Shown here one piece after another: positions 6,634-16,539 of a DNA stretch of 37,700 bases; within the stretch, counting starts at the first letter, position 1, and each line of letters starts with the position of its first letter. Both the position numbers and the translations under genes were made by a program. Location: NCBI RefSeq assembly GCF_020687545.1, contig NZ_JAJEQX010000034.1:1-37700 (forward strand). Reading direction: 5' to 3'. The notes beneath the pieces are model-generated. The model was not told the origin of the DNA and searched no databases. It saw only the letters and a program-made list of their open reading frames with translations. Origin of the DNA: Ruminococcus turbiniformis. GTDB taxonomy: Bacteria; Bacillota; Clostridia; Lachnospirales; Lachnospiraceae.

Positions 6634-8706
6634 TCACTGTGATCCGCCGGATGAATTATCCTCCGAACCGCCCTGGCCGCCGGACGACGATGCCGGATCC
6701 GGTCCGAGACTGATCGTAAATCCGATCGCAGTGCCCTTTTCCACAGAGCTTCCCGGTGATGCCGTCTGAGTTATCACATACCCCCGCTGAACCGTACTGT
6801 ACTGGGAGTCCACTGTTCCCACAGTAAGTCCGGCATCTTCAAGTTTCTGACGTGCTTCTTCTTCTGTACAATTGCTCAATGACGGAACGGACACATACTC
6901 GGTTTCCGGTCCGAGGCTTACTACATAATTCACAGTTGAACCTTTTGCCACCTTGCTGCCGGCTTCTGTACCCTGTGAAATTACAATTCCCGCCTCAACG
7001 GTATCACTGTATTCCTCGCTGGCGCTTCCCACAAGTCCGGCCGCGGCAAGGTCAGACTCTGCCTGGCTGGCTGATTTATTTCTCAGGTCAGGAACTGTCG
7101 CAGGTTCCTCTCCTAAACTTACAACGATCGTTACAGTCGTTCCTTCTTCCACTTCTGTACCTGCAGTCGGATCGGAGGAGATTACATTGCCTTCCGCAAT
7201 TTCATCGCTGTACTGTGCCTCTCCGTGAGATACAACAAGATTTGCATTGCGGATTGCTTCTTCCGCGTCCGCCTCCGAACTGTTCACTACATTCGGGACG
7301 GTGGTCATCTCCGGTTCCTCGCCGCTGCTTATAACAACAGTGATCGTTGTATGCTTCTCGGCATTCTCTCCGGGCTGGGGATCCTGGCTCATAATCTCGC
7401 CTTCCGCGTACTTGCTGGACGGCTGGCGCTCATTCTGCACTTTCATGCCAAGTTCCATATCCTTTAATTCCGCGCGCGCTTCGTCTTCGGTCATTCCGCG
7501 AAGATCCGGCACTTCCACGGTCTCTTCCTCTTCCTGTGCAAGTCCCGGGCCGCCGCTGAAAAATCCTGCCGCGTTGGCGACAAGGAAAAGGACCAGCAGC
7601 GCGATCACAACACCCGCAACGATCATGAGAATCTTCATGATCCGCTTTGTATCGGAATTTACATTGTTCTTCCGGCGCCTGCGGTCATGCTGCTGACGGC
7701 GTCTGCTGTAATCATCGTCGTCATCCTCTTCATCCTCATCGTCGTCGCTGTCGTAATCGTCTTCCTCGTCATCCCGGTTATAATTCCGTCTCTGCACCTG
7801 CTCCAGCTCTTCTGTTGACATAACAACTGTCCGGTCGGTATCCGTGCCGACGGCAGCACCTCCGGCCAGAACAAAGTCTCCGTCCGGATCCACGAGCGAG
7901 CGCTTCAGATCTGTGAGAAGAGACGCGCAGTCGTGGTACCTGAGAGCCGGGTTTTTCTGCGTACATTTCATGATGATGCATTCCAGGCTGTACGGAAGAT
8001 CCGGCACCTCCTCGGAAGGCGATGTGATCTGTTCCTGAAGATGCTTCAGCGCCACAGACACTGTCGAATCCCCGTCAAAAGGCACATGGCCTGTAATCAT
8101 CTCATACATCGTGATACCGATCGAATAGATATCACTCTTCTCGTCGACGACTCCGCCTCTCGCCTGCTCCGGAGACGTATAGTGGACAGAACCCATGACG
8201 CTTGTGCTGATCGTCTGGGTAGATGTCGTCGCCCGTGCGATCCCGAAGTCTGTCACTTTTACCTTGCCGTCTTTTGATATGATAATATTCTGCGGCTTAA
8301 TATCTCTGTGAATGATATGATGGTTGTGAGCTGCCTGAAGTCCGGTCACCATCTGGATCGAGATGCTGATCGTCTCCTTCGCTGAAATTCTGCCCTTTTT
8401 TTCGATATAGTCTTTCAGCGTGATTCCTTCCACCAGTTCCATGACCATGTAGTAAAGGCCGCGGTCCTGGCCCACGTCATAGACATTTACCACGTTCGGA
8501 TGCATCAGTCCGGCCGCTGCCTGAGCCTCGCTTAAGAATTTTTTGATAAACACCTCGTCCTGGCGGTAATCACTTTTCAGCACTTTTATTGCCACGTACC
8601 GGTTCAGCTTGTGATCCTTCCCCTTATAGACATCTGCCATGCCGCCGGAACCGATACGTCCTAAAATTTCATATCTTTTCCCTAAGTAAACTCCTTCTTT
8701 AATCAT
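6634..8706 (-). CDS. prkC: Membrane Ser/Thr protein kinase PrkC with four PASTA domains
   Basis: This is a Hanks-type receptor kinase that senses cell-wall fragments through extracellular PASTA domains and controls growth and wall metabolism. The kinase domain spans about residues 12-270, with glycine loop GSGGMADVY, catalytic K41, HRDIKPQN (D135), DFG at 153-155 and a Thr/Ser-rich activation loop near 160-168. An aspartate/glutamate-rich stretch (312-333) is followed by an arginine/lysine cluster and one membrane helix (about 357-380). Four PASTA repeats begin near 398, 467, 537 and 605, then a Gly/Ser tail. Its start overlaps the prpC stop by 4 bp, pairing it with its phosphatase. The very acidic juxtamembrane linker is longer than I would expect. 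Confidence 0.97.
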   Translation of the reverse strand: MIKEGVYLGKRYEILGRIGSGGMADVYKGKDHKLNRYVAIKVLKSDYRQDEVFIKKFLSEAQAAAGLMHPNVVNVYDVGQDRGLYYMVMELVEGITLKDYIEKKGRISAKETISISIQMVTGLQAAHNHHIIHRDIKPQNIIISKDGKVKVTDFGIARATTSTQTISTSVMGSVHYTSPEQARGGVVDEKSDIYSIGITMYEMITGHVPFDGDSTVSVALKHLQEQITSPSEEVPDLPYSLECIIMKCTQKNPALRYHDCASLLTDLKRSLVDPDGDFVLAGGAAVGTDTDRTVVMSTEELEQVQRRNYNRDDEEDDYDSDDDEDEEDDDDDYSRRRQQHDRRRRKNNVNSDTKRIMKILMIVAGVVIALLVLFLVANAAGFFSGGPGLAQEEEETVEVPDLRGMTEDEARAELKDMELGMKVQNERQPSSKYAEGEIMSQDPQPGENAEKHTTITVVISSGEEPEMTTVPNVVNSSEADAEEAIRNANLVVSHGEAQYSDEIAEGNVISSDPTAGTEVEEGTTVTIVVSLGEEPATVPDLRNKSASQAESDLAAAGLVGSASEEYSDTVEAGIVISQGTEAGSKVAKGSTVNYVVSLGPETEYVSVPSLSNCTEEEARQKLEDAGLTVGTVDSQYSTVQRGYVITQTASPGSSVEKGTAIGFTISLGPDPASSSGGQGGSEDNSSGGSQ

Positions 8707-9446
8707 AATACACTCACCTCATCTGCGAACGGTTCTACAAGGACAACCCCTATATTGTCCGTACCGCCATTTTCCTTTGCAGCATCGACAAGAGCCTGCC
8801 CGGCTTCTACGATATCTCTGCCACCCTGAACGATATGGAAGAGCTCCTCATCCTCAACCATGTTGCTCAGACCGTCTGTACACATCAGAATGATGTCTCC
8901 CCGTTTCAGACGGTGCTCGTAGAAATCCACATCCACATCGGCTTTCGCACCGATGGCTCTTGTGATAATATTTTTATCCGGATGGTGCTTTGCCTCCTCC
9001 GGCTTGATGCCGCCGAGTCTCACCATCTCCTCTACAAGGGAATGATCTTTCGTGAGCTGCTGAATCCCCTGATTGATCAGATACAGACGGCTGTCCCCCA
9101 CATTCGCGAAGTACATCATCTGATTCATGATCGTCGCAGCGACTACAGTTGTTCCCATCCCCTTCAAATGTTCGTCACGGGCCGCTTCTTTTATAATTTC
9201 ACGGTTTGCAGTCTTGATGGCGTTCACAAGGCACTTTTCAATGTCCTCGCCCTCACTCTCCTTCAGTTCTCTCTGAAGAACTTCCACCGTGTATTTGGAA
9301 GCATAGTCTCCTGCCTGGTGTCCGCCCATTCCGTCCGCGACGACAAAGAGATTCTGAAGAATTCCCAAAGGCCGGTCCGTCGTATAGACATAATCCTGAT
9401 TCACCTGCCGTACCATTCCCACGTCTGTAATTGAAAATGTCCTCAT
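8703..9446 (-). CDS. prpC: PP2C-type Ser/Thr phosphatase PrpC/Stp
   Basis: This metal-dependent phosphatase reverses PrkC phosphorylation. The 247-residue PPM/PP2C domain shows VADGMGGH, GTTVVAA, GDSRLYLI, CTDGLSNMV and GGTDNIGV, the metal-binding and catalytic motifs of the family. The ATG at 9446 is preceded by AAGGAG at good spacing. A longer open frame reaching 9491 would run into rlmN and lacks a binding site. It lies 10 bp after rlmN and overlaps prkC by 4 bp. Confidence 0.96.
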   Translation of the reverse strand: MRTFSITDVGMVRQVNQDYVYTTDRPLGILQNLFVVADGMGGHQAGDYASKYTVEVLQRELKESEGEDIEKCLVNAIKTANREIIKEAARDEHLKGMGTTVVAATIMNQMMYFANVGDSRLYLINQGIQQLTKDHSLVEEMVRLGGIKPEEAKHHPDKNIITRAIGAKADVDVDFYEHRLKRGDIILMCTDGLSNMVEDEELFHIVQGGRDIVEAGQALVDAAKENGGTDNIGVVLVEPFADEVSVL

Positions 9447-9456
9447 ATCTGTCTCC

Positions 9457-10509
9457 TTATGATTCGTCCGATTTTGTTTCTTCTTCCACATAGCGGCGTC
9501 TGAGCTGACCGCAGGCCCCGTCTATATCAGAGCCCATTTCCCTTCTTATAGTAACATTTATTCCGCTTTTTTCAAGTTTATTTTTGAAATTCAGGGCATT
9601 TTTCCTGCTTGGGCGCACAAAAGTCCTTTCTTTTACCGGATTGACCGGAATCAGGTTCAGATGGCAGTTTCTCGGCTTTAAAATCGCCGCCAGTTCCGCC
9701 GCGTCCTCGTCCCGGTCGTTGACTCCATGGACAAGACTGTACTCAAACGTCACCCGCCTGCCCGTCTTTTCAAAATATGTATCGCAGGCAGAAAGCACTT
9801 CCTGCAGATCGTATCTGTTTGCAACCGGCATGAGCTTTCTTCGCTTTTCCTGGGTGGAACCGTGCAGGGAAAGTGCCAGTGTGATCTGGAGCTTTTCTTC
9901 CGCCAGCGCTCTCATCCGGGGAACAATGCCGCAGGTCGATACCGTTACGTTTCTCTGGCTGATGTTAAGTCCATGTTTGTCGGTCAGCATATGAATGAAT
10001 TTCAGAAAATTTTCATAATTGTCAAGCGGCTCTCCTGTTCCCATAATCACGACATTCGACACTCTCTCCCCTGTGATCTTCTGAATCTGATAGATCTGTC
10101 CGAGCATCTCGGAGGGCATCAGGTTCCGCTTCAGCCCGCCGATCGTGGAGGCGCAGAACACGCACCCCATCCTGCAGCCTGCCTGGGAGGAAATACAGAC
10201 GGAATTGCCGTGTTTATATTTCATGAGCACGCTTTCTATCATATTGCCGTCATGCAGGCGGAAGAGAAACTTGTTCGTCCCGTCGAGTTTTGATATCTGT
10301 CTCTCCTCCATCTCAACAGGCAGTATTTCATACTCTTCGTCCAGTCTTGCTCTCAGCTTCAGGGAGAGATTCGACATCTCTTCAAAGCTGTCCGCCAGCT
10401 TCACGTGAAGCCACTCGTAGATCTGCCTGGCGCGGAAAGGTTTCTCTCCCAGGCGTTCCATCTCCTGTATCAGTTCGTCATATCCATATGAACGGATGTC
10501 CTTTTTCAT
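9457..10509 (-). CDS. rlmN: Dual-specificity RNA methyltransferase RlmN
   Basis: RlmN is a radical SAM enzyme that methylates C2 of A2503 in 23S rRNA and A37 of some tRNAs. The 350-residue protein has the iron-sulfur motif CRMGCVFC (C112, C116, C119), GTGEPLDNYENF, the LALSLHG strand and the C-terminal GACGQL cysteine that carries the methyl group. The order CxxxCxxC plus that C-terminal cysteine fits RlmN. Cfr shares these motifs, but this operon position between rsmB and prpC is typical of RlmN. Confidence 0.96.
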   Translation of the reverse strand: MKKDIRSYGYDELIQEMERLGEKPFRARQIYEWLHVKLADSFEEMSNLSLKLRARLDEEYEILPVEMEERQISKLDGTNKFLFRLHDGNMIESVLMKYKHGNSVCISSQAGCRMGCVFCASTIGGLKRNLMPSEMLGQIYQIQKITGERVSNVVIMGTGEPLDNYENFLKFIHMLTDKHGLNISQRNVTVSTCGIVPRMRALAEEKLQITLALSLHGSTQEKRRKLMPVANRYDLQEVLSACDTYFEKTGRRVTFEYSLVHGVNDRDEDAAELAAILKPRNCHLNLIPVNPVKERTFVRPSRKNALNFKNKLEKSGINVTIRREMGSDIDGACGQLRRRYVEEETKSDES

Positions 10510-10557
10510 CTTTTTATCATTCCTTTTCTATGCTGCCTTCGGACGGACCGAAAGTTT

Positions 10558-12018
10558 TCACGGCCGCACACTCCGCCGGAAGCGCGCGATAAAAAATCCG
10601 TCCGCCTTATGTACACCGGGCAGAAGCTGGATACAGCCCTTTTCCGTCATACTTTTTTTCAGCTCCGGGCAGAGCTTCTCCCCGATATCATCGAAAGTGA
10701 ACTCCGGGTACTCTCTAAGAAACCATTGAACGTTGTCCATGTTTTCCTCCCGGGTAACAGTACATGTACTGTAGATCAGCGTTCCTCCCGGCTTCACATA
10801 ATTCTGTACGCACGAGAGAATCTCTCTTTGCAGCTTTGAGAGGCTTTCAACGCTTTCCTTTGACGCCCGGTAGCGGAGCTCCGGCTTCCGGCCCATAACA
10901 CCCAGCCCGGAGCAGGGAAGATCCGCAATCACAATATCTGCCTTCCCGAAAGACTCCCTGTCCGGGACAGACGCGTCCATGCAGGCCGCGGAAATATTTG
11001 TAAGGCCGGAGCGGCTGATATTCTCCCGGATCAGATCTACTTTGTATTCTGTCAGGTCTCTTGCCTCCACATGTCCCGGCGCAGAGCCGACCTCTTCCGG
11101 CACAACTCCGTCCTCTTCCGTCGCAGAACCGCTTTCTTTCGCTGCGGAGTCTCCCGGCGCCGCGGCCGCAGCTCCTTTTTCTTTCATAAAGATCTTCTCC
11201 GCCGCATGGAGCGCCTTGCCTCCCGGCGCAGCGCAGACGTCAATCACCAGATCCCCGGCTTTCGGATCCGCCGCTTCCCCCACAAGCATGGAGCTTACGT
11301 CCTGCACGGTGAAAAGCCCTTCCCGGAAAGATTCCAGGCGCTCGAGGTAATCATATCCCGAGATCTCAAAAGCATATGGAAGGTAGGGATGTCTCTGTAC
11401 ATGTACGCCCTCGTTCTCCAGTCTTATCTTCAGCTCTTCCGGTGATATGCGGTTTAAACAGCAGCGTACCGCCGTCGGCTTTTCCTCCTGGAAATCCCGC
11501 AGCATCGTCTCCGTCACCTCATCACCGTACTGGTCACGCCACATCCGTACAATCCACTCCGGGCAGGAATAACGCACGGAAAGGGCCGCTGTCGGCTCTT
11601 TTGGATACTCTACCTGATCCAGCTCTCTTGCAATATTACGAAGCACTCCGTTTACATAGCCCTTAAGCCCGGAGAATCCCTTTTTTACCGCCAGCCTGAC
11701 CGATTCGCTGCACACGGCCCGGTCCGGTATCCGGTCCATATATTTAAGCTGGTACACTGCGCTCCTTAACAGGTTGCGGATGACCGGCTTCATCTTCTTT
11801 ACTTTCACTTTTGAGAACTGATCGAGGATATAATCAATCTCAATCAAATGCTCCAGCGTCCCTTCCGTCACTCTTGTGATAAAAGAGCGCTCTCTTTTCT
11901 CCATGTACTGATATTTGTCCAGCACTTCTTTGAGCACAATGTGACTGTGCCGGCCGTTCTCCGTCACTTCCATGAGAACTGCCAGCACAATCTCCCGTTC
12001 ATTCACAGGTTTAGTCAT
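10558..12018 (-). CDS. rsmB: 16S rRNA m5C967 methyltransferase RsmB, with a low-complexity insertion
   Basis: RsmB (Sun) methylates C967 of 16S rRNA. The N-terminal part (about 1-135) is a NusB-like RNA-binding domain. The catalytic domain has the SAM loop DVCAAPGGKALHAAE (260-274), DLPCSG (C369) and the nucleophile motif YSTCT (C419). At 486 residues it is longer than usual because about 37 residues (279-315), rich in Ala, Gly, Ser and Glu, are inserted between the SAM loop and the next strand, GHVEARDLTEYKV. The start overlaps the upstream metallopeptidase gene by 8 bp and has AGGAAGAAAAAGGA in front. Confidence 0.95.
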   Translation of the reverse strand: MTKPVNEREIVLAVLMEVTENGRHSHIVLKEVLDKYQYMEKRERSFITRVTEGTLEHLIEIDYILDQFSKVKVKKMKPVIRNLLRSAVYQLKYMDRIPDRAVCSESVRLAVKKGFSGLKGYVNGVLRNIARELDQVEYPKEPTAALSVRYSCPEWIVRMWRDQYGDEVTETMLRDFQEEKPTAVRCCLNRISPEELKIRLENEGVHVQRHPYLPYAFEISGYDYLERLESFREGLFTVQDVSSMLVGEAADPKAGDLVIDVCAAPGGKALHAAEKIFMKEKGAAAAAPGDSAAKESGSATEEDGVVPEEVGSAPGHVEARDLTEYKVDLIRENISRSGLTNISAACMDASVPDRESFGKADIVIADLPCSGLGVMGRKPELRYRASKESVESLSKLQREILSCVQNYVKPGGTLIYSTCTVTREENMDNVQWFLREYPEFTFDDIGEKLCPELKKSMTEKGCIQLLPGVHKADGFFIARFRRSVRP

Positions 12019-12712
12019 TCCTTTTTCTTCCTCCGATTATAATAAGCCTTAAAAGCTGCAGAATCATCGAAGCCGCACTCGCCACATAGGTAAGCGCCGC
12101 GGCGCCGAGCACCCTTTTCACTGAGTCCACCTCATCCGGGTAGAGCATCCCGGACGACTCAAGGACTTTCACCGCCCGGTTTGATGCATTGAACTCCACC
12201 GGCAGGGTGACGATCTGAAAAAGTACGGCTGCGGAGAAGAGCAGGATCCCCAGGTTAATGAGAAACACCGCCGTCTCCCCGTTTAAAAACAGTCCGATGA
12301 TAATAAGCGGCCAGGCAGCCATCGATCCGATATTCGCCGCCGGCACAAGGGCTCCTCTGATCTGAAGCGGCGCATAGCCTGTAGCGTGCTGAACCGCATG
12401 CCCGCACTCGTGGGCCGCCACTCCCACTGCTGCCACCGAAGCGGAATTATACACCGTGTCCGAAAGTCCCAGTGTCTTCTTCGACGGGTTATAGTGATCC
12501 GTCAGATTCCCGGGGATGTGGATCACCTGGACGTCATAAATCCCGTTGCGGCGGAGAATCTGTTCCGCCGCCTCCCGCCCGGTAAGCCCGGTCCTGCTGC
12601 GGACTCTGGAATACTGTGAAAACACACGGTTCACCCGCCCGGAAGCCGCGATACAGATGAGGGCTCCGATGACAACGAGCAGATAAGTCCAGTCATAGTA
12701 ATAGTAGAACAT
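12011..12712 (-). CDS. Membrane zinc metallopeptidase, YugP-like (Zn_peptidase_2)
   Basis: This 233-residue membrane protein has the zinc motif HECGH (101-105) inside VGVAAHECGHAVQHATGY, and VPAANIGS after it. These mark the YugP/DUF-type neutral zinc peptidase family. It starts with a short aromatic-rich N-terminus and a membrane helix (about 8-24), and has two or three further helices around 125-170 and 205-228. Its substrate is unknown. It is commonly found between fmt and rsmB in Clostridia, as here, 35 bp after fmt and overlapping rsmB. Confidence 0.88.
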   Translation of the reverse strand: MFYYYYDWTYLLVVIGALICIAASGRVNRVFSQYSRVRSRTGLTGREAAEQILRRNGIYDVQVIHIPGNLTDHYNPSKKTLGLSDTVYNSASVAAVGVAAHECGHAVQHATGYAPLQIRGALVPAANIGSMAAWPLIIIGLFLNGETAVFLINLGILLFSAAVLFQIVTLPVEFNASNRAVKVLESSGMLYPDEVDSVKRVLGAAALTYVASAASMILQLLRLIIIGGRKRND

Positions 12713-12747
12713 GGCATCAACCTCCTGATATAACGGGGACCGGCCGG

Positions 12748-13722
12748 TTATTCTGCAGTAAAGACGGTTCCGGTCTCCAGTTTATTCCCCCTCAGGAACG
12801 CACCTGTCTCCATTCTCTTCTTTCCCGGAAGCTGCACTTCCAGAATGCGCAGCACTCCGTCTCCTGTCTGTACTTCAATGCTGTCTTTCTCCACGCGGAT
12901 CACAGTTCCCGGAACCGGGCTGCCTGCGCCGCCCTCTCCGTCAGTATTTTTTCCTGCCGCATTTTCTTCCGTCCCGACTTTCGCCTTCCACACTTTCAGC
13001 ACTTTCCCGTTCCAGTGCGTGTAGGCTCCGGGCCAGGAAGTGAGTCCACGGATCAGCCTTTCAATGTATGCTGCCGGACAGCTCCAGTCTATATTTCCCA
13101 GCTCTTTTGTAAGCATCTTTGCGTACCCGGTAGGGCTCTCCCCCTGTTTCTGAGGCCTGAGGGTTCCCTCCTCAAGTGCTTTTAATGTCTCCACACAGAG
13201 CTCTGCACCAGCCGCAGCCAGCTTGTCATGCAGACTTTCTCCGGTTTCTTCTTCCGTAATCGGCACTTCTCTTTTCAGAAGCATGTCGCCTGTGTCAATG
13301 CCCTCGTCCATCTGCATCGTCGTCACTCCGGTCATCTTCTCACCTTCAATGATCGACCACTGAATCGGAGCGGAGCCGCGGTATTTCGGAAGAAGGGACG
13401 CGTGGACGTTGATACATCCGCAGGGCGTCATATCGAGTATCGATTTCGGGAGAATCTGGCCGAAAGCAATGACAACGATCACGTCCGCACCGTATTTTTC
13501 AAGTTCTTTCACACACTCCGGATCACGCACTCTCCGCGGCTGATAGACCGGTATTCCATGAGAGAGAGCAGCCTCCTTTACCGGAGTGTACTGCATCTCT
13601 TTGCCTCTTCCTTTCGGTTTGTCCGGCTGCGTCACTGCAAGGCACACGTCATATCCCGCATTCACAAGAGCCTCCAGCGTTCCTACCGAAAAGTCCGGCG
13701 TTCCCATAAATATCACACGCAT
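12748..13722 (-). CDS. fmt: Methionyl-tRNA formyltransferase
   Basis: Fmt formylates initiator Met-tRNA using 10-formyl-tetrahydrofolate. The 324-residue protein has the catalytic triad residues N105 and H107 in NVHASLLPKYRGSAPIQW and D143 in DEGIDTGD, followed by the C-terminal tRNA-binding domain. A Gly/Glu/Asn-rich stretch before SPVPGTVIRV looks like a short extra linker compared with typical homologues. It begins 3 bp after def, the enzyme that later removes the formyl group. Confidence 0.97.
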   Translation of the reverse strand: MRVIFMGTPDFSVGTLEALVNAGYDVCLAVTQPDKPKGRGKEMQYTPVKEAALSHGIPVYQPRRVRDPECVKELEKYGADVIVVIAFGQILPKSILDMTPCGCINVHASLLPKYRGSAPIQWSIIEGEKMTGVTTMQMDEGIDTGDMLLKREVPITEEETGESLHDKLAAAGAELCVETLKALEEGTLRPQKQGESPTGYAKMLTKELGNIDWSCPAAYIERLIRGLTSWPGAYTHWNGKVLKVWKAKVGTEENAAGKNTDGEGGAGSPVPGTVIRVEKDSIEVQTGDGVLRILEVQLPGKKRMETGAFLRGNKLETGTVFTAE

Positions 13723-13725
13723 GGC

Positions 13726-14223
13726 TTACTCCTCCGTTTCTGCCTCATTTTCGTCTTCACCGTCATATGTCACATCGTGAAGGCCGTCCTCCGTCTTATC
13801 CACGTACAGTTCTCCGGAAAGATGATCGATCTCATGACAGAACGCTCTTGCCAGAAGTCCCTCGCCCTCCATCTCGAACAGTTCCATGTTCTGGTTGTAC
13901 GCGCGCACTTTCACGCGCTCCGGCCGGGTAACATATCCCCACTTGCCGGGAACACTCAAGCAGCCTTCCTCGCCGGTCTGTTCGCCGGATGTCTCCAGTA
14001 TCTCAGGATTAATCAGCACGATAGGGCCTTCTCCCACGTCAATCACTACAATCCTTTTCAGAACACCGACCTGGGGCGCCGCAAGCCCGACCCCGTGATA
14101 TTCGTACATTGTCTCCAGCATATCCCCGATGAGAATCTTCGTTCGGATCGTCATCTTCGGCACATCCTTGCACTGCTTTGTCAGTATCTCGTCACCGATC
14201 TCTCTTACCTGTCTGATTGCCAT
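13726..14223 (-). CDS. def: Peptide deformylase
   Basis: Def removes the N-formyl group from nascent proteins. The 165-residue protein has all three family motifs: [10 protein letters not shown] (44-53), EGCLS (86-90) and HEIDH (130-134), giving the Cys-His-His iron/zinc site. The start is the ATG at 14223 with a consensus GGAGG a few bases upstream. A longer frame to 14373 would add 50 unrelated residues reaching into priA. The C-terminus is a short acidic tail. Confidence 0.97.
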   Translation of the reverse strand: MAIRQVREIGDEILTKQCKDVPKMTIRTKILIGDMLETMYEYHGVGLAAPQVGVLKRIVVIDVGEGPIVLINPEILETSGEQTGEEGCLSVPGKWGYVTRPERVKVRAYNQNMELFEMEGEGLLARAFCHEIDHLSGELYVDKTEDGLHDVTYDGEDENEAETEE

Positions 14224-14314
14224 AATTTCCTCCTTCTCGCTGTCCCACTGCATCCCGGAACCACCTGTCCCTGATACGTGTCTTTTCCGACTGTATTTTT
14301 TATTTAAGGCGCTG

Positions 14315-16534
14315 TCACATGGGGTTAAAGTCAAACTGAACCCGTATTGTATTAAAACCTGAATTAATCTCAATATACTGCTCCAGCCTGTCCTTTATCC
14401 CTGTCAGCATTTTGTACTCCGCCGACTTGATATAGATCACCCTGCGGTATACATCTTTGATCCTGTCGATCCCCGGGCTTGCAGGACCGATCACCTCTGC
14501 CGGGGCATTTCCCTTCACCCGAAGAATGTATTCTTTCAGATAATGGCATCCTTTCTCCAGAAGCTCCTCATCCTCACATGAGGCGAGCACTGCCAGAAGC
14601 TCCTCTGCCGGAGGATATCCCATCAGTTCCCGGTAACGAATCTCCTCCCCGTAAAACGCTGCGTAATCCTGCGCCGCTGCTGCCCTGACCGCATAGTGAT
14701 CCGGACTGTATGTCTGAATCACTGCCGCCCCCGGCCTGCTGCCCCGTCCCGCCCGGCCTGCCGCCTGGGTCAGAAGCTGAAACGTCCGCTCTCCGGAACG
14801 GTAGTCATCCGTGTACAGAGACATATCCGCCGCCAGGATTCCGACAAGGGTCACATTCGGAAAATCATGTCCCTTGACGATCATCTGGGTTCCTACAAGG
14901 ATATCTGCCTCCTCATTTGCAAAAGCAGCAAGGATCTTCTCGTGGGCGTCCTTCTTCCGCGTCGTGTCCATATCCATCCTGAGCACCCGCGCTCCCGGAA
15001 ACCTGGCTTTCACGATATCTTCGATCTGCTGTGTTCCCGCCCGGAATTCCCCGATAAACCTGGAGCCGCACTCCGGACACACCGTCACTTTCGGCTGCTC
15101 ATATCCGCAGTAATGGCACCGCATCATCCCGTCTCTGTGGACAGAGAGCGACACACTGCAGTGCGGGCAGCGGACCACATATCCGCATTCCCGGCAGGAA
15201 ATGAACCCGGAGTACCCCCGCCTGTTCAGGAAGAGTATGATCTGTTCGTGCTTTTCAAGCCGGTCCTCCATCAGTTCCGTAAGCGTCCCGCTTAAGATCG
15301 ACCGGTTTCCATTTCTTAATTCTTCCCTCATATCCACGGTATATACCTGCGCCATCTGCTGCATCCGGGAACGGTTCTTCATCTCAAAGAGCACATACTC
15401 GCCCTTTTCCGCCCGGTACATGGCCTCCATCGACGGGGTGGCGCTTCCCAAAACCACGCTCGCCCCCTCCATCTGCGCCCGCTTTATGGCCGTCTCCCTT
15501 GCATGATACCGGGGCGTCTGTTCGCTTTTGTAAGTAGGCTCGTGTTCTTCATCAATAACAATCAGCCCGAGCGCCGGAAAAGGCGTAAAAAGCGCTGATC
15601 TCGGGCCGATCATCACATCCACTTTCCCGGCTCTTGCGCGCATCATCTGATCATACCGCTCCCCGGCTGAGAGCCGGGAGTTCATAATGGACACCCGGTC
15701 GCCGAACTTCCGGTAAAACCGCATAACCGTCTGATATGTGAGCGCAATCTCCGGAATCAGGACAATCGCCTGCTTTCCCTGCTCCACAATCGTCCGGATC
15801 ATCTCCATGTAGACTTCGGTCTTGCCGCTCCCGGTCACTCCGTGGATCAGATACGTCTGCCGGATTCCGTTCATATAATCACTCTGGAACCGATCCACCG
15901 CCGCCTGCTGTTCTGCTGTGTAAACAATCCGCTGTTCTTCCTGTTTTTCCCCTTTCACCGGGTTACGGAACACCTGCTCTGATTCGACAGCAAGGACGCC
16001 CTGCTCCTCAAGAGCCCGGATCACCTGCATCGTAATGTTAAGCTTTTTCGTCACAAGTTCATACTCAAGCAGAGGATCATCCAGAAGGGCTGCCATCAGC
16101 CGCGCCCTTGCCTTCTGGTTTTTCTCCAGATAATAGTGAAGCTGCCGCGTCCCCGTCTCTTTGTCGAGCAGAAGCCGGAGCCTTTTCTTCACCCGCGCAT
16201 TTTCCTTCTGCTTGATCGGCAGCACGGTTTTTAACGCCTGAATCATCGTGCCGCCGTAGTTTTCCCGCATCCACGCCGCCAGAGCGATGAGTTTTGCCTC
16301 AATCTCCACGCCCGACTCCGAGATAGCCGTAATATTTTTCACCTTTGACAGATCATAGTCACACGTCTCACAAATCCCGGTCACGTACCCTTTGATCTCC
16401 CGGTTGCCCTTGCCAAACGGGACGATCACTTCCATCCCGGGCTGAAGCTTTGCCTCCAGCTCCTCCGGAATCCGGTACTGAAAGATCTTATCCAGTTTTT
16501 CCTGTCTGATATCTATGATAACGTCTGCAAACAC
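14315..16534 (-). CDS. priA: Primosomal protein N' (replication restart helicase PriA)
   Basis: PriA recognises stalled forks and reloads the replicative helicase. The 739-residue protein has an N-terminal DNA-binding domain, Walker A GVTGSGKT (232-239), Walker B DEEH (328-331), and the GSATPS motif. Eight zinc-binding cysteines fall between 447 and 489 in CRECG, CPHC, CHYCG and CPECG pairs, and the helicase C motifs end in the QAAGRAGR loop. The start is a GTG at 16534, five bases after the murE stop, with AAGGAAG upstream inside murE. Confidence 0.97.
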   Translation of the reverse strand: MFADVIIDIRQEKLDKIFQYRIPEELEAKLQPGMEVIVPFGKGNREIKGYVTGICETCDYDLSKVKNITAISESGVEIEAKLIALAAWMRENYGGTMIQALKTVLPIKQKENARVKKRLRLLLDKETGTRQLHYYLEKNQKARARLMAALLDDPLLEYELVTKKLNITMQVIRALEEQGVLAVESEQVFRNPVKGEKQEEQRIVYTAEQQAAVDRFQSDYMNGIRQTYLIHGVTGSGKTEVYMEMIRTIVEQGKQAIVLIPEIALTYQTVMRFYRKFGDRVSIMNSRLSAGERYDQMMRARAGKVDVMIGPRSALFTPFPALGLIVIDEEHEPTYKSEQTPRYHARETAIKRAQMEGASVVLGSATPSMEAMYRAEKGEYVLFEMKNRSRMQQMAQVYTVDMREELRNGNRSILSGTLTELMEDRLEKHEQIILFLNRRGYSGFISCRECGYVVRCPHCSVSLSVHRDGMMRCHYCGYEQPKVTVCPECGSRFIGEFRAGTQQIEDIVKARFPGARVLRMDMDTTRKKDAHEKILAAFANEEADILVGTQMIVKGHDFPNVTLVGILAADMSLYTDDYRSGERTFQLLTQAAGRAGRGSRPGAAVIQTYSPDHYAVRAAAAQDYAAFYGEEIRYRELMGYPPAEELLAVLASCEDEELLEKGCHYLKEYILRVKGNAPAEVIGPASPGIDRIKDVYRRVIYIKSAEYKMLTGIKDRLEQYIEINSGFNTIRVQFDFNPM

Positions 16535-16539
16535 ACGAA

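Noticed and set aside
13228..14274. Long plus-strand open frame of 348 codons
   Set aside because: It lies antisense to fmt and def, both of which have all family motifs and good ribosome binding sites. The frame has no recognisable domain and odd His/Arg-rich composition.
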